DNA from: Chelydra serpentina
Taxonomy: Eukaryota > Chordata > Testudines > Chelydridae
NCBI GenBank assembly: GCA_037349315.1
Contig: JBAIAC010000008.1
Location: 34,322,001 to 34,386,000, forward strand
Direction of reading: 5' to 3'
DNA length: 64,000 nt
A program made the position numbers and the translations under genes. Numbering within the stretch: position 1 is the stretch's first letter; each line of letters begins with the position of its first letter. Of the stretch, positions 42,171 through 53,157 are shown one piece after another. Under the pieces are notes generated by a model, which saw only the letters and a list, made by a program, of their open reading frames with translations, made no database searches and was not told where the DNA came from.

Positions 42171-43430
42171 TTGTGATGTGAAATAGTGAAAAAAATTAAT
42201 TGTTTTGATCTTCTTTTAGGTGAACCAAGTTTGATATTTGGCCATCTCCCAAAACTAGGAGGATTATTATGTGAGAAAGTAGCATGTTACACTTGGGAGG
42301 AGGTGGATAATTGGTGCTGTAGGTGTTAGAACACCAAGATGTTTATTATTTGTCCCCTTCCCTTTTTTTTTTCTAGTAACCCTTCTTATCTCAGATAACT
42401 TGGCAAATTTCTGTGCTTCACCCCCATCTGTATTATGTACAGAGTGGTGAAATTTCACTAGCAAGCTCGTCAATTGCTGAATACTGCATAAAGTTCCTTC
42501 ACACACACAGCACTTGAATGTTTTGATCTGGGGAGTGTCAGTGCAGGAACAAGGCAGAATGCAAACCCTTGCCTTTTCTATAGGATATGGATTCCTAAAG
42601 CAATCACTGTTGTTTGGCGCTGTACTCTTTAGCCAAATGATCACCAGCAGTGAAGCAAGTCCACCCAGCAACCTGGCTGGTGGCTAACACACTGGCTGGT
42701 GGCAAGGGGAGCTAAGATTTTGTTTAGTGAGCAGTTGCTGAAAAAGTGGAACAGAGCCTTATGGTGCCACTAGCTGACAGGTTACCAAGAAGCTCCGTGG
42801 CCTTTGGGAATCCACTATTTTCTCCAAAGCTCTTTTTTCTTAGTTTAGTTTAATTTGTCTGCACAATCCCAGCAATAGAGATTTTTATTATAAATCAAAT
42901 AAAGCCCTTCTTTGTAATGGCATTTTTGAAAAGATCCAATCAATTTTAAACTATACGTAAAAGGCATTTTAGGACATCCTGTGATGTTTTTCCAAGCAGT
43001 AGTTGCTATTTTTAGTGGCGTTTTTTTGTAAATCTCTTAAATTTAAAATTTATTGTTTCAGTCAATTAATATATAGTAAATACAGCACAGTTGCAGCCTA
43101 TATCTAAAAATCCAAATCTAAACCTCTATTTTAGGTTTGTGTGAGCTCTCGTAGACATTTTTTACTATCACAAAATGTATACAGCCCCATTTATTGTGTG
43201 GAAGCTAACAGAAAATGGGAGCTCAAAATTGGACACAACAGGGCCCCACTTCAGCATAGAAATGCACTAGCTTGGACCTCTGTGCCCGTGTGGAATCCCA
43301 TTTTTCCTCCCAATGGAATTCCATGCTCATTCCAGGGCTCCATGAAGGGGCATTTATTTGTATTTTATAGAACCCAGATTTCAACATAATAGACCTATTC
43401 AAACCAAGTCAGCTGGAAGCATAGACAAGG
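42171..43430. other. Non-coding, nothing recognised
   Basis: The minus-strand open frame 42267-42671 (134 codons) has no domain that I recognise, and there is no other support for a gene. Confidence 0.4.
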
Positions 43431-43439
43431 AGTGCAGGA

Positions 43440-43795
43440 AATGAATCTTAGCCTGAGGCAGGCAGGCCTGTGGCCAGGAATTCCAGGCCCCAGGGCCAGG
43501 GCCATCCTTAGGGGGTTGGGGCTCAGGGCAGAAGTGACAAATCCGTCACTTCCAGGACCTCCCATCATTTCTGGGACCAACCACGCACCGGCCCGTCGGG
43601 CCTCCCAAAGTGCGGGGTCCGGCCCCGGAGTGGTCACGCTTGCCTAGGAGCCCACGCTTGCCTAGGAGACCTGCGGCCCACCCGGACAATTTAAAAGGGC
43701 CCCTTTTAAATCACCTAGACCCCTGGGCAATTGCCCCCTTCTCTCCCCCCCCCCCCCCCCCGGCCCGGTCAGCGGGCCTGGAAGCAGCATATTTA
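43440..43795. repeat. GC-rich repeat, probable non-autonomous DNA transposon
   Basis: Begins near a GGGCCATCCTTAGGGGG block and ends near GTCAGCGGGCCTG after a long C run (about 43746-43762). It contains a direct duplication of CCCACGCTTGCCTAGGA-like text (about 43633-43668). No target duplication found, so the boundaries are estimates. Confidence 0.4.
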
Positions 43796-43919
43796 TAGAA
43801 TAAAATACAATAGGTTAGGCCACTGTTTGTTGGGGGAGCAGAAGTGGGCAAACTTATCTAAGAGCTGCTATGCTGTGTCTGTTTCCTATGACCCATAAGC
43901 AATGGCAAGTAGAGCCTAA

Positions 43920-44112
43920 GGGTTTGTCTACACAGCAACTTATTGCATAGCAAGCCACAGTGTGTATCTACTACTTGTAGTAAGACAAGCCACATTCTGG
44001 GACTTCGTGCGGGGTAGCAATATCCATATGGGATGTTGCTGAGTGGCAAGCTGGTGTGCTGTAGATTCACACCCTGGCTTTCTGCACAGAAACTTGCCTT
44101 GTAGACAAGCCC
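43920..44112. mobile_element. Harbinger-like MITE
   Basis: Ends GGGTTTGTCTACACAGCAAC and, inverted, GGGCTTGTCTACAAGGCAAG. Flanks are TAA on the left and TTA on the right, consistent with a TWA-type duplication with one change. 193 bp, no coding frame. Confidence 0.65.
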
Positions 44113-45114
44113 TTAGAGTAGCACTGAAATAGGGTTTAGAAGATGGGGTTTGAAATATACTGGGACCTCCAGAAAGGGCCTATAATATGGGGAGTGTATA
44201 CATAGCTTAGAGCCACCTTTGCACATCCCCTCTGTGAGTACAGGAATGGAGAATCAAGCCCAGTATCTCTTAGATGAGCATACTTTACTTTAAAAAACTA
44301 TTTAAATTTGAAGTAATTTTGATGAGATCTCAATGTGATGGGTAATACTTTGGTATTAGCACTGACTCCGGAATGCCTGTATTTTGAAAGAGCATTACAT
44401 AATTTAAGAAAGAATTATACAGGTACTTTGGAGAAGTGGTGGGGCAAGACTAGCTCATTCACATTTTAAAAAGAACCTCCTACAGTGCTTTTTACTTAAG
44501 ACTAGTCAGCCAGCATACGCAATGTCTTGTCACTTAATCACTTTTGAAGCATATGACTAATTTAATATCATGAGAGAATAAAATCATATCCAAATAGGTC
44601 TGAGTACTCAACAAGTCTCAGCAGCTGTGTGCAAGTTTCCAGTAGTTTTCCATTCTTTTTTAATTAAACATATATTCATACCTATTAACAGGTATATATA
44701 ATAATTTTGCAGACAGTGTCAAGGATGTCAGTGATAGCTGTGGAAATGCATCTCATTCATATCTGCTCTGGTACAAACTATTACTAAAAAAATAAATATA
44801 GAAAAGAAAACTACTTATACAATCTGTTTTGCATGGAAACAACACTCTCTCAAGAGCTGTATTCCCTTTCCATTGTTTACTGTTGTCTTTCCATCTTTCA
44901 TAACCAACCTATTATGGTGCATTGTCATTGGTAGTTAGTGCTCTAATTTTGCCAGTAAGTTCTTCGAGGCAGGGACTTTGCCATTTTATATGTCTATGTT
45001 GCCTGACCCTTTTTAAGGTTAATAATGTTTGGACTGATCAATTAATCTGACTGCAACAAGGTTCTTACCGCAGAATCAGGCTACACAGAAATAAAACTGT
45101 GGAGTTCAATATCT
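44113..45114. other. Non-coding with an ancient repeat fragment near 44935-45000
   Basis: The fragment reads AAGTTCTTCGAGGCAGGGAC followed by TTTATATGTCTATGTTGCC, parallel to the family at 885-1005. The rest is unique AT-rich DNA. Confidence 0.4.
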
Positions 45115-45840
45115 TGTGAGGAGCCTCAGGGTGAATGACCAGGACAGTCACACTAAGGGCAAAGTAAAAAGTTGGATATCTTTATTCAAATAATGAACAA
45201 AGCCAGAAAAGACCCAAGTCACACGGTAACCCTGATATTGTACAATCTCTACCTTATCTGTGGTAGCATTCTTTGTATAAGCTCTTAGAATTGAATACTC
45301 ACACTCTTCCTTGAGGACCTGGTGGTCAGAGCCTGTCTCTGGCATGCCATGGTGTCCAATGGCTCAAGTTTCTCAATGAGTTGAAGGGTCAAGAATAGAA
45401 AGCAGACAGTGATGGAAAAAGCCCAGAGAAGAACTCTAGACTCCATGGTGGCTGCCCTGTTATATGGCCTGAGCATCATCTGCTCATGCTCAGTCTTCCA
45501 TGCCCAAATTTATCCTTTTCATCCACATAATACTGAGGTGTACTTATTCTATAGGTTAACATATTGCTATGTGTAACTCCCATCTTAGCTCATTCTCAGA
45601 CCCTTTACCCCTTGCTTAAGCGGATTTGCAATTATCATGTCCCTGTTCCTGGTTGTAGCATTTACTGGTACATTCTAACTCCTACCACTGAGCGAGCTCT
45701 CCTTAGTTCCCAAAATCTAAAGGTAACTGTTAAGCCATTTATCTATGTCCAGGGTTACAGCCTACTTAATCACACTTATGCTAACTTATGCTTAAACTAA
45801 TGTCTTACAGGATACAGGCCTGTAGGTTTATTGCATTACA
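45115..45840 (-). repeat. Possible solo LTR
   Basis: On the minus strand there is a CCATATAACAGGG promoter-like word near 45457-45469 and an AATAAA signal near 45179-45184, about 280 bp apart. A TG dinucleotide at 45115 could be the mirrored CA end. I found no target duplication and no second copy. The open frame at 45285-45479 has a hydrophobic run, but no other support for a gene. Confidence 0.28.
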
Positions 45841-46205
45841 GCTACAGCTGAATATAATGAAAGCAGCTAAATATCATGAAGGCAAGTCAGTGAATATAAT
45901 AGGCAAGGTTGCCCTATGGGCTACATCTACACCAGTGGCACAGCAGAAATAATAATTGCACTGAATCTGTTCCTTGGCATATATCCAATTATAAATATAA
46001 AAACCAAACAACCTATGTTAAAAGAACATTACAGTTGCATAGCTGAACACTCAAAAGTTAGGAAACTGAATGAGGCAGGAGCCTGAGGAAAAACAGTATA
46101 TTTTCATGGAAGACTGTATAATAATGCATACACACAAGGGGTCTGAATTAAGATTGCACAGGCAATCTTAATTCAGGCATTTCCTAAACACATGGGTTAT
46201 TACCA
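45841..46205. other. Non-coding, nothing recognised
   Basis: A possible MITE end (GGCTACATCTACACCAG) lies near 45919; its partner was not found. Confidence 0.35.
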
Positions 46206-46206
46206 A

Positions 46207-46345
46207 GTTTCAGAGGGGTAGCCGTGTTAGTCTGGATCTGTAGAAGCGACAAAGAGTCCTGTGGCACCTTACAGACGAACAGACGTATTGGAGCATAAGC
46301 TTTCGTGGGTGAATACCCACTTCGTCAGATGCATCTGCAGTAGAT
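46207..46345 (+). repeat. Turtle-type SINE
   Basis: Starts GTTTCAGAGGGGTAGCCGTG with a tRNA-like TTAGTCTG promoter segment. It continues AGTCCTGTGGCACCTTACAG and AGCATAAGCTTTCGTGGGTG, and ends with the TACCCACTTCGTCAGATGCA block. This is the pattern I know from cryptodiran turtle SINEs. The homologous antisense copy is at 52806-53003. Confidence 0.75.
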
Positions 46346-46379
46346 GTAGAAGGTTATTATCTTCTGTGTAGCCCTGCCA

Positions 46380-47530
46380 TGATTGGGCGTGTGAGACACA
46401 CACTTGCCAGTGGTTTTCACTACTATTTGATAGACAGCAAAGGAATGTTGGGACTTAGGGATCCTGGGTTCAATTCCAGGTTTTGTAGGGGAGTGGACTG
46501 TAGTGGTGTAACTCTTTTGCCCTGTATCCCTAGCCTCTCCCTATCCCCTTCTCCCGATTCCCTCTCCTGCTATCCCCCCTGACTCCTACCCTAGCCCCTA
46601 CCTCAGCTCCTACTACACCATCAACTCCTGTCCATGTTCCCCCTCCCTCTGCTCCTATCTTTTAGGTCTCCTGCCCTGTCTCCTACTTGTTCCTCTCACC
46701 TCTGCCTTCTGCCCTTCCCCCGCCCCCGTTCCTGCCCATATTCCCCTGTCACATTTCCTGCCCCTAACCCACCTTCTGCTGTCCCTGAGTTCCTACTCCA
46801 TCTTTCCCACTTGCATCTCATCATCTTTCCCCCTCACCACCCCTCCCCCGCCATCATTCCTCTCCTTTCTACATTTGAGACAAGCTCATTCTTCTGTTCA
46901 CCAGCAGGAGGAGCATTGAGAGGACAGGAGAGACAGTCTCCCTGCTTTCAGTTTCAGTGCTTGGCACCATTGAGGAGCAATTGATGGGAAAATCCTGTTC
47001 AGCTCCTTCAACCCTGGAATGAAGTATGGTCCATGCAGATGAAATCCTCAGGAAATTTAGCTGCTAACCTGCGCATGTGCGGCCTGAGATTTTTAAGAGG
47101 CTTGGACAAACTTAGGTGAATTTTTACAGGGGTGGCTACAGACATATCTTGACACCATGGTGATCTCTATCCCCCACCACAGCTGAACTTCAGGTCTCTG
47201 CTCTGATGTATGGAGACGCCGGAGCCCCTCAACGAAACAACTGTAAGCATTTTTTTTAAATGGACAACGTGTATTTTTCTAATCTCGTTTTGAGAAATGG
47301 TAGGGTGACCAGAATATTTTATAGGGACAGTCCCAATTTTGGGGTCTTTTTCTTATATAGGCTCCTATTACCCCCCACCCCAGTCCCGATTTTTCACATT
47401 TGCTGTCTGGTCACCCTAATTTTAGGTGAAACGCCCCCAAAATGTCAGCCTGAGGCAGACACCCAGAATGGAAAATTTTGGTCCGAACTGTTAAAGTTCA
47501 GCAAAGTTTTATACAGAGTCTTATAAAGGG
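46380..47530. repeat. Dispersed repeat, second copy of the 7255-8060 family, with a MITE inside
   Basis: Shares several ordered blocks with 7255-8060, most clearly GGAAAATTTTGGTCCGAAC near 47470-47488. 46500-46870 is C/T-rich with repeated TCCCCTTCTCCC-like text, which explains the Pro/Ser-rich open frame at 46634-46984. A tRNA-like GGGTTCAATTCCAGG occurs near 46467. The MITE at 47301-47418 interrupts it. Confidence 0.4.
47301..47418. mobile_element. hAT MITE (TAGGGTGACCAG ends)
   Basis: 118 bp with ends TAGGGTGACCAGAATA and, inverted, TAGGGTGACCAGACAG. Same termini as the element at 26971-27180. The flanking 8-mers do not match clearly, so the duplication has decayed. Confidence 0.7.
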
Positions 47531-48839
47531 AAGTACCAGGTAATCTTAAGTATCAGGGTTGCTATTTGCTCTGCCTATTTTAAGCAGGCCAATTATTTAC
47601 AGGGTGTCAGTTCAACATATACCACTATACTTCTTCCTTAGCTATAGGCCAGGTTCTAGGTGCCCTTGTGCAAGTGAGGAAGAGGGAAAGGGCAAGGAAT
47701 AGTGTGAAAAAGGTTCTCTCCCTTGTGCCTGCACAGGGAGCATACAGTTCACAGTGTAGGGGAGTCCATAACACCACCCGCATCTTCAGATACCCCACAA
47801 GAGAGATAGTGGGGTGGGACAAGATCACAGCTATGGCCCCACATCCTCTGTACACTGCCTGACAGTCCAGTGGTGGCCCCGAGTAAGGCGCACAAATTAA
47901 CAGGGATGCTCCATTTGGCCTCAAAAGCATATGCCCAGCCCGCCTCTGTCATCTCCAAGCAGAATGCTGTTAGCAACACCTGCCTCAGCCCACCCTTACA
48001 ATGTGTGAGTGGCTGGCACAACTGTGATCTGTAAAAAGAAAGAGAGAGCATTAACCTAAAAAGTTTGTAATCAGGGGAAAACTAGCAATAAGTTAATACC
48101 ATTGCTTCTTTTTTTAACTGAGGCCTAACAGTTATCCTGCTAAAAATACTGAATATTTCCTGAGCATTTCATCACATCCCAAGGTTACAAATGAATAGCT
48201 ACAAACTTGGGTAGTTTAAAGCACCTGGCCTTCAATGAGTTTCTCTGCTTAAACTGTTCTTTGAGAAAATACTTATGTTTAGGTATTTTTTGTCTCTGGT
48301 GGAGATCACTTGTGTCCAGCATGTACATATATCCTTAATGGAAATGTGTTGTAACTGCATATGCTGTATAGGGACTCAAATAGCTTCAGGCTAACCCCTT
48401 AGTGTTCTCTAAAACTTCCATATATTCAAAGTGCTTCATAAGACAGGGATGATCAATAACCTGAAAGCATACAACCAATTGCTGTGCTCTGTATCACAAT
48501 ACATATAAGGTGCCAAAACTGAGGTAGAGAACTTTTTGAAGGTAGTGTAATTAAAAGAGAATTTACTCAGAAGAGAGAAAAATTCCATCTCTTTAACCAC
48601 AGACTTAGACTGAAATACAGATTATAGGACAATACTCTTAGTTACCATGTCAGTTGTGTGGAAAAGACTTTTCTATGACAGGCTATCAGCTGGATTCTGG
48701 CATATCTGATGCCCTTTCTTGCAAGTTGGTCTTTGTGGGCAGACCAGTAGGCCTGTGTACAGCCACCTAGAGTTCTCTGAGGTTGTGTGCCACGGGGTGA
48801 TACTGCCTGTTTAGGAGGGAAGAGGGCCAATGCACCTAT
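47531..48839. other. Non-coding, nothing recognised
   Basis: Open frames at 47625-48051 on the minus strand lack domains. No element boundaries seen. Confidence 0.35.
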
Positions 48840-49735
48840 GACTGGTCAGTTAATTCCAAATTAGGCTTACAAGAGAGCACCTGGGCCCTAGAGAGGAAGG
48901 TCCCTCAAGGAAGTTGGAAGGGGCAGGAGACAGGAAGGAGGAAACCTGAGGAGCAGCAGCAGCAAATGGTGATGAAAGCCAGTACAGAGTACCATTGGGA
49001 AGAGCAAAACATTGATAGTAAGGATTGGCCAGAGCTGGGGACTCCCTTCCGAGCTGAAGTAGAGCTTGGGCAGAGGCCCCTGGGAACAAGGGGAAGAATC
49101 AGCCTAGTTAGGAGAAGCTGAGCTCAGAACAAAAAGGTTGATGCTGGAAGATGGATCCCAGGAGCCCGGGATGGACTCAGAGGTAGGGAGGCCTGGGTGA
49201 GTGGAACACTGGGAAGTCCCTTGCAGCAGGCCTGAGTGTAGGACTGCAGGAAGCTGAGCCCAGAGGGGTCAGCCCTGGTGGGATCCCTAGTGAGGGTAGG
49301 ACTCACAGGCAGTAAGGCTTGACTGACTGGATCGCTGTGAGGAGTTCCGTCACAGGACACCCGATTTGGGATTACAGGAGACAACTTGTGGGCAAGAAGT
49401 GGGTCTTGGAACTGTCAGGGAGGAGGCTTGGAGTCGAGGTTCCTGGAACATGGGCTAAAGGAATGAGATAGGGTGTTTAATGGCTCTTAGGTGGGTGACC
49501 TTGGAACGTTGACCTTTGAATGGGATTGACAAACTGCTGCATTTTAACCTGGTTTTCTTCAGGGTTTTGAGAAGAATGGTTTTACTATGAGGGATCTGTG
49601 GAGTGTGGCACTCTCTGTGAATAAAAGGTTTTAATTTGCCACTAAGAGTGACAATATTCTTTTGCCTGGGTCATATAGAGGGGAGACTGAGGCAGGTGCA
49701 CTGGTTGTGCCACAGCCTACCAGAGCAGGGCGCTA
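48840..49735 (+). repeat. GC-rich unclassified repeat, possibly LTR-derived
   Basis: The sequence ends with GTGAATAAAAGGTTTTAAT (49617-49635) and, about 100 bp later, GCAGGGCGCTACA, resembling the R/U5 end of an LTR. No partner LTR, duplication or coding region was found. The minus-strand open frames at 48850-49089 and 49124-49384 reflect composition. Confidence 0.28.
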
Positions 49736-50012
49736 CAAGAACATAACATAAGAACGGCCATACTGGGTCAGACCAAAGGTCCATCCAGCCCAGTATTCTG
49801 TCTGCCGACTGGCCAACGCCAGGTGCCCCAGAGGGAGCGAACCTAACAGGCAATGATCAAGTGATCTCTCTCCTGCCATCCATCTCCAACCTCTGACAAA
49901 CAGAGGCTAGGGGCACCATTCCTTACCCATCCTGGCTAAGAGCCATAATGGACTTAACCTCCATGAATGTATCTAATTCTCTTTTAACTCCTGTTATAGT
50001 CCTAGCCTTCAC
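49736..50012 (-). repeat. CR1 LINE 3' end, different subfamily
   Basis: AAGAACATAACATAAGAACG at the left edge is the 3' tail. GGTCAGACCAAAGGTCCATC, CCAACGCCAGGTGCCCCAGA and AGAGGCTAGGGGCACCATTC follow, as in a common turtle CR1 subfamily. It breaks off after CTAGCCTTCACA. No coding part remains. Confidence 0.75.
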
Positions 50013-50115
50013 AAGGAGGGGTGCCTTGGTCATAGGTGAATTGTGACAAGGTAAATATGACAAGGAGGGGTGCCTTGTCACAATGAGGGGACAGAGGGCT
50101 TCCTGAGTAGAGCAG
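50013..50115. repeat. Short direct duplication
   Basis: The words GGAGGGGTGCCTTG and GTGACAAGG/TGACAAGG occur twice in 50014-50080, a local tandem-like duplication next to the CR1 end. Confidence 0.6.
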
Positions 50116-50953
50116 TGTTAGGATGTAGATATTCAGGCCTGTCTGTAAAGGCCTATACTTTAAGAATTTAGGTATATGTTTATCATTTAGCTAGTTATAG
50201 AGATATAAAAGAGAGAATCTGTGTAAGGGCCTTCTCTCACTGTAACAGTCTGAGGCCCTGTTCTTAGGCCAATGCCTTTGGCTAAGCAGCAGAGGAGCCA
50301 TAAGCTGGGAAGCATACGGTCACATCCTCACATTCCAAACTAGTCATATTGAAATAAGGCAATCTGGGGCTGTTAGAAAGGTGATCTGATCGATCACCTA
50401 CAGAGAAAGGGAAGCGCCTAGAAGATGTAAAAGGAAATTTAGTTTGATAGTTTTCTGTTTGGTAAGAACTCACTTATCAATAGACACAGCTGAGAAACCC
50501 TTGTGTCTTTATAGATGTAGTTCTGAAATCCTCACTTCTGTATTGTTTTGTCATTATAGTTCCCACTTTGCGATTGTTTATTTGCATGGTCTCTGTCTGG
50601 TTCTGTGATTGTTTGTCTGCTGTATAATTAATTTTGCTGGGTGTAAACTAATTCAGGTGGTGGGATATAATTGGTTGGCTAATCATGTTACAATATGTTA
50701 GGATTGGTTAGGTAAATTTCAGTAAAATGATTGGTTAAGGTATAGCTGAGAATATTACTATATAAATCAGGGGCAAACCGGAAGTAAATTGGGATTTGAA
50801 AATAAAGAAAAAGGAACTTGGATTTAAGCTTGCTGGAAGTTCACCCCAATAAACATTGAATTGTTTGCACCTTCAGACTTCGGGTGTTATTGCTCTCTGT
50901 TCATGCGAGAAGGACCAGGGAAGTGGGAGAGTGAAGAAATAAGCTCTCCAACA
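50116..50953 (+). mobile_element. Solo LTR, same family as 10004-10959
   Basis: 838 bp, TGTTAGGATG to CTCTCCAACA. A TATA-like TATATAAATC lies at 50759-50768 and AATAAA at 50848-50853, giving a usual U3-R-U5 layout. The flanks AGCAG and AGCAT match at four of five positions. No internal retroviral sequence is present, so it is the product of LTR-LTR recombination. Confidence 0.85.
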
Positions 50954-52730
50954 AGCATTTTGCATGATTGGGGCCTGGTCGTGAAAGATTAGTGATATCG
51001 CCAAGCCTCTCATTGGTTACTGACATTTGAGGAAGGCAGATTTAGGAGTAGAGTTAAAATTACAGGTAGACCCTCTTACAATTTTCCATGCATAAGAGTA
51101 ATTTTATACTTTCAGTCTGAATGACGTTTTAGATCATGGAAAATAGCCGTAAAAACAAAAGTATATTCTACATACAAGAGCAGTGTGTAGGCCTCATTGA
51201 CTTCTCACTGACATCATTTTATATAGGTATAATACCACAGACCGCCATGGAATCATTCCTGACTTATACTAGAGTAAATGAGAGGAGAATTAGGCCCTGT
51301 GTTCTGTGCTGTAACAGGCGGCAATAAAACAGCTGTGATCTTATTACACAGGAAGAGTTCTTAGAGATTTAAAGGCACAGTACACAGACAAAGTCATCAC
51401 AGCTTCAAAACTAGATATGTTTCAGGATCACACCTTAAAGTTTAATTCCAGATCCAAACCTTCCTAATATCCAGGGATATTTGGAAATGGTGTTATGATT
51501 TGGACCCATTTCTAATGAAACTCAAGCCAAAGGCCTTTGTTGTCTCCCAGTTTATCAGGAATGATGGTGTCTCATGTACATTTCACATTTTGTATGATCT
51601 AGCAGACAGATTCTAAATGATTTTTCTTGCATCAGGAAAAATGTAAAAACTTATAGGAGACTATCCCTTCCTTTGTTCCCCTTAGGTCTCCTTTCATGTA
51701 CGTGTTGTGCTAGCAGGCATTCTTAGAGAATCAAACAGCTCCAGGCTGGTTTCAGTTTATTAAAGCAAAGCAAGAGTGGTGAGATAAATAATCACCTAAA
51801 GAACAGGTAAGGGTATCGAGTGCTTTGCCATTAGAATTGTTTATCTATGCTACGGAAGTATCATTTAAGATTTCTCAGAAAACTCTGCCCGTGGCATTCC
51901 ACATACAGTAACTTTTTGCCAGAGTTTCAGAGTAAGCCCAAGTTTCTCAAAGAACAGCTGCAAACTAAAGATCCCGGTTCTGAAGTTTTTAAAAGATGGC
52001 ATGTATAACCTTATAGCACACTACCTACTTGTTTAAAGCAATGTTCTCATAGTAGTAGCTAACCGGCAGGCAATTCACCTATGAACCAAATTATCAACTG
52101 CAAATTGTTTTACTGGTCATATCTGTAGTTTTACAATCCATATTGCTTTAACATATGATAGTTTTCCAGGAACAATACTGTGATTGCTTTCTTTTTACTA
52201 CGTTCACTCATAGCTATAAAAGCGACAGCAAAACATTTAAAATAGATGTTTCTTATTTGAAAGACATAGAAAAGTGGCATATGTATTTTCTTAAATCACA
52301 TGACAATAGCACGCACTCATTTTTCTATTTATTGACAGAGAAAATAATTGTTTTTCATTTTATTTAACTATCTGGAGTAGATAGATTGCAGAATCATTGG
52401 ATAGGAGTCTGAACGAAAACACTGGTTTAAAATATCCCCACACTTCTGGGGAAGGGGGCTAAGGCCCTGCACTTGTTATGAATTTCACAGGTATATCTCT
52501 GTGGAATGGGTCAACCAAAAGCCCCAAATCCAACCCCACTCTCCACCAAGGATTAGAAGTTTACAGTTCAGGCTCATCTCAAATGGTCACTTTTTCAGTC
52601 CTTAAGGAAATATGTCCCTCCATTTCTGTCACTAGACTTGTCCCCATGTCCAAAACACTTCTTATGTTCAGCTTAGCTACAGGTGAATGTGAATTACCTT
52701 TTAATTCACTAACTGGCTAGTGGGGAATGA
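50954..52730. other. Unique AT-rich non-coding DNA
   Basis: Open frames at 51136-51327, 52155-52367 and 52478-52720 show no recognisable domain. No repeat recognised. Confidence 0.4.
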
Positions 52731-52732
52731 GA

Positions 52733-53157
52733 GAGACAAGGTGGGTGAGTGAAGTAATATCTTTATTGGACCAACTTCTGTTGGTGAGAGAGACAAGCTT
52801 TATATAGGTACTTCCACCTTTTCATGTTTCTCTGAATGTATAAATATCTGCTTACTGTGTGTTCCATTCCATTCTTCTGATGAAGTGGGCTGTAGCTCAC
52901 GAAAGCTTATGCTGAAATAAATGTGTTAGTCTCTAAGGTGCCACAAGTAATCCTGTTCTTTTTGCTGACACAGACTAACACGGCGGCTACTCTGAAGCTT
53001 TTGAGCACAGAGGGTCATACCTGCAGAAGAGCTCTGTGTAGCTTGAAAGCTTGTTTCTCTCACCAACTGAAGTTGGTACAATGAAAGATATTACCCCACT
53101 CACCTTGTGTCTCTAATATCCTGGGACCGACATGAGAACAGCAACACTGCATACAAT
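52733..53157 (-). mobile_element. Composite SINE unit with inverted arms
   Basis: The left arm (GACAAGGTGGGTGAGTGAAG, 52735-52801) and the right arm (about 53045-53116) are inverted copies of one sequence. On the minus strand the unit opens with a tRNA-like head near 53150 and reads through a second SINE at 52806-53003 into the inverted arm. AGTGGGGAATGAGA before it and AGTGGGAAATGAGA after it look like a 14-bp target duplication with one mismatch, which implies the whole unit was inserted by a LINE-type mechanism. The arm sequence resembles text I associate with turtle Penelope-like or SINE families; the name is uncertain. Confidence 0.6.
52806..53003 (-). repeat. Turtle-type SINE, antisense
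   Basis: On the minus strand: CTTCAGAGTAGCCGCCGTGT, TTAGTCTGTG, CTTGTGGCACCTTAGAGACT, AGCATAAGCTTTCGTGAGCT and CACTTCATCAGAAGAATGGA. Same family as 46207-46345 with a different 3' variant. It lies between the inverted arms of the composite unit. Confidence 0.75.

Noticed and set aside
42267..42671. 134-codon minus-strand frame
   Set aside because: No domain, no codon bias, no splice or promoter context that supports a gene.
45285..45479. Minus-strand frame with a signal-peptide-like hydrophobic run
   Set aside because: 64 codons, no conserved continuation, and an LTR-like context gives a simpler explanation.
50116..50953. Full endogenous retrovirus between the two LTRs at 10 kb and 50 kb
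   Set aside because: The LTRs are in opposite orientation, each has its own target-site flanks, and no gag-pol-env lies between them in the right arrangement.
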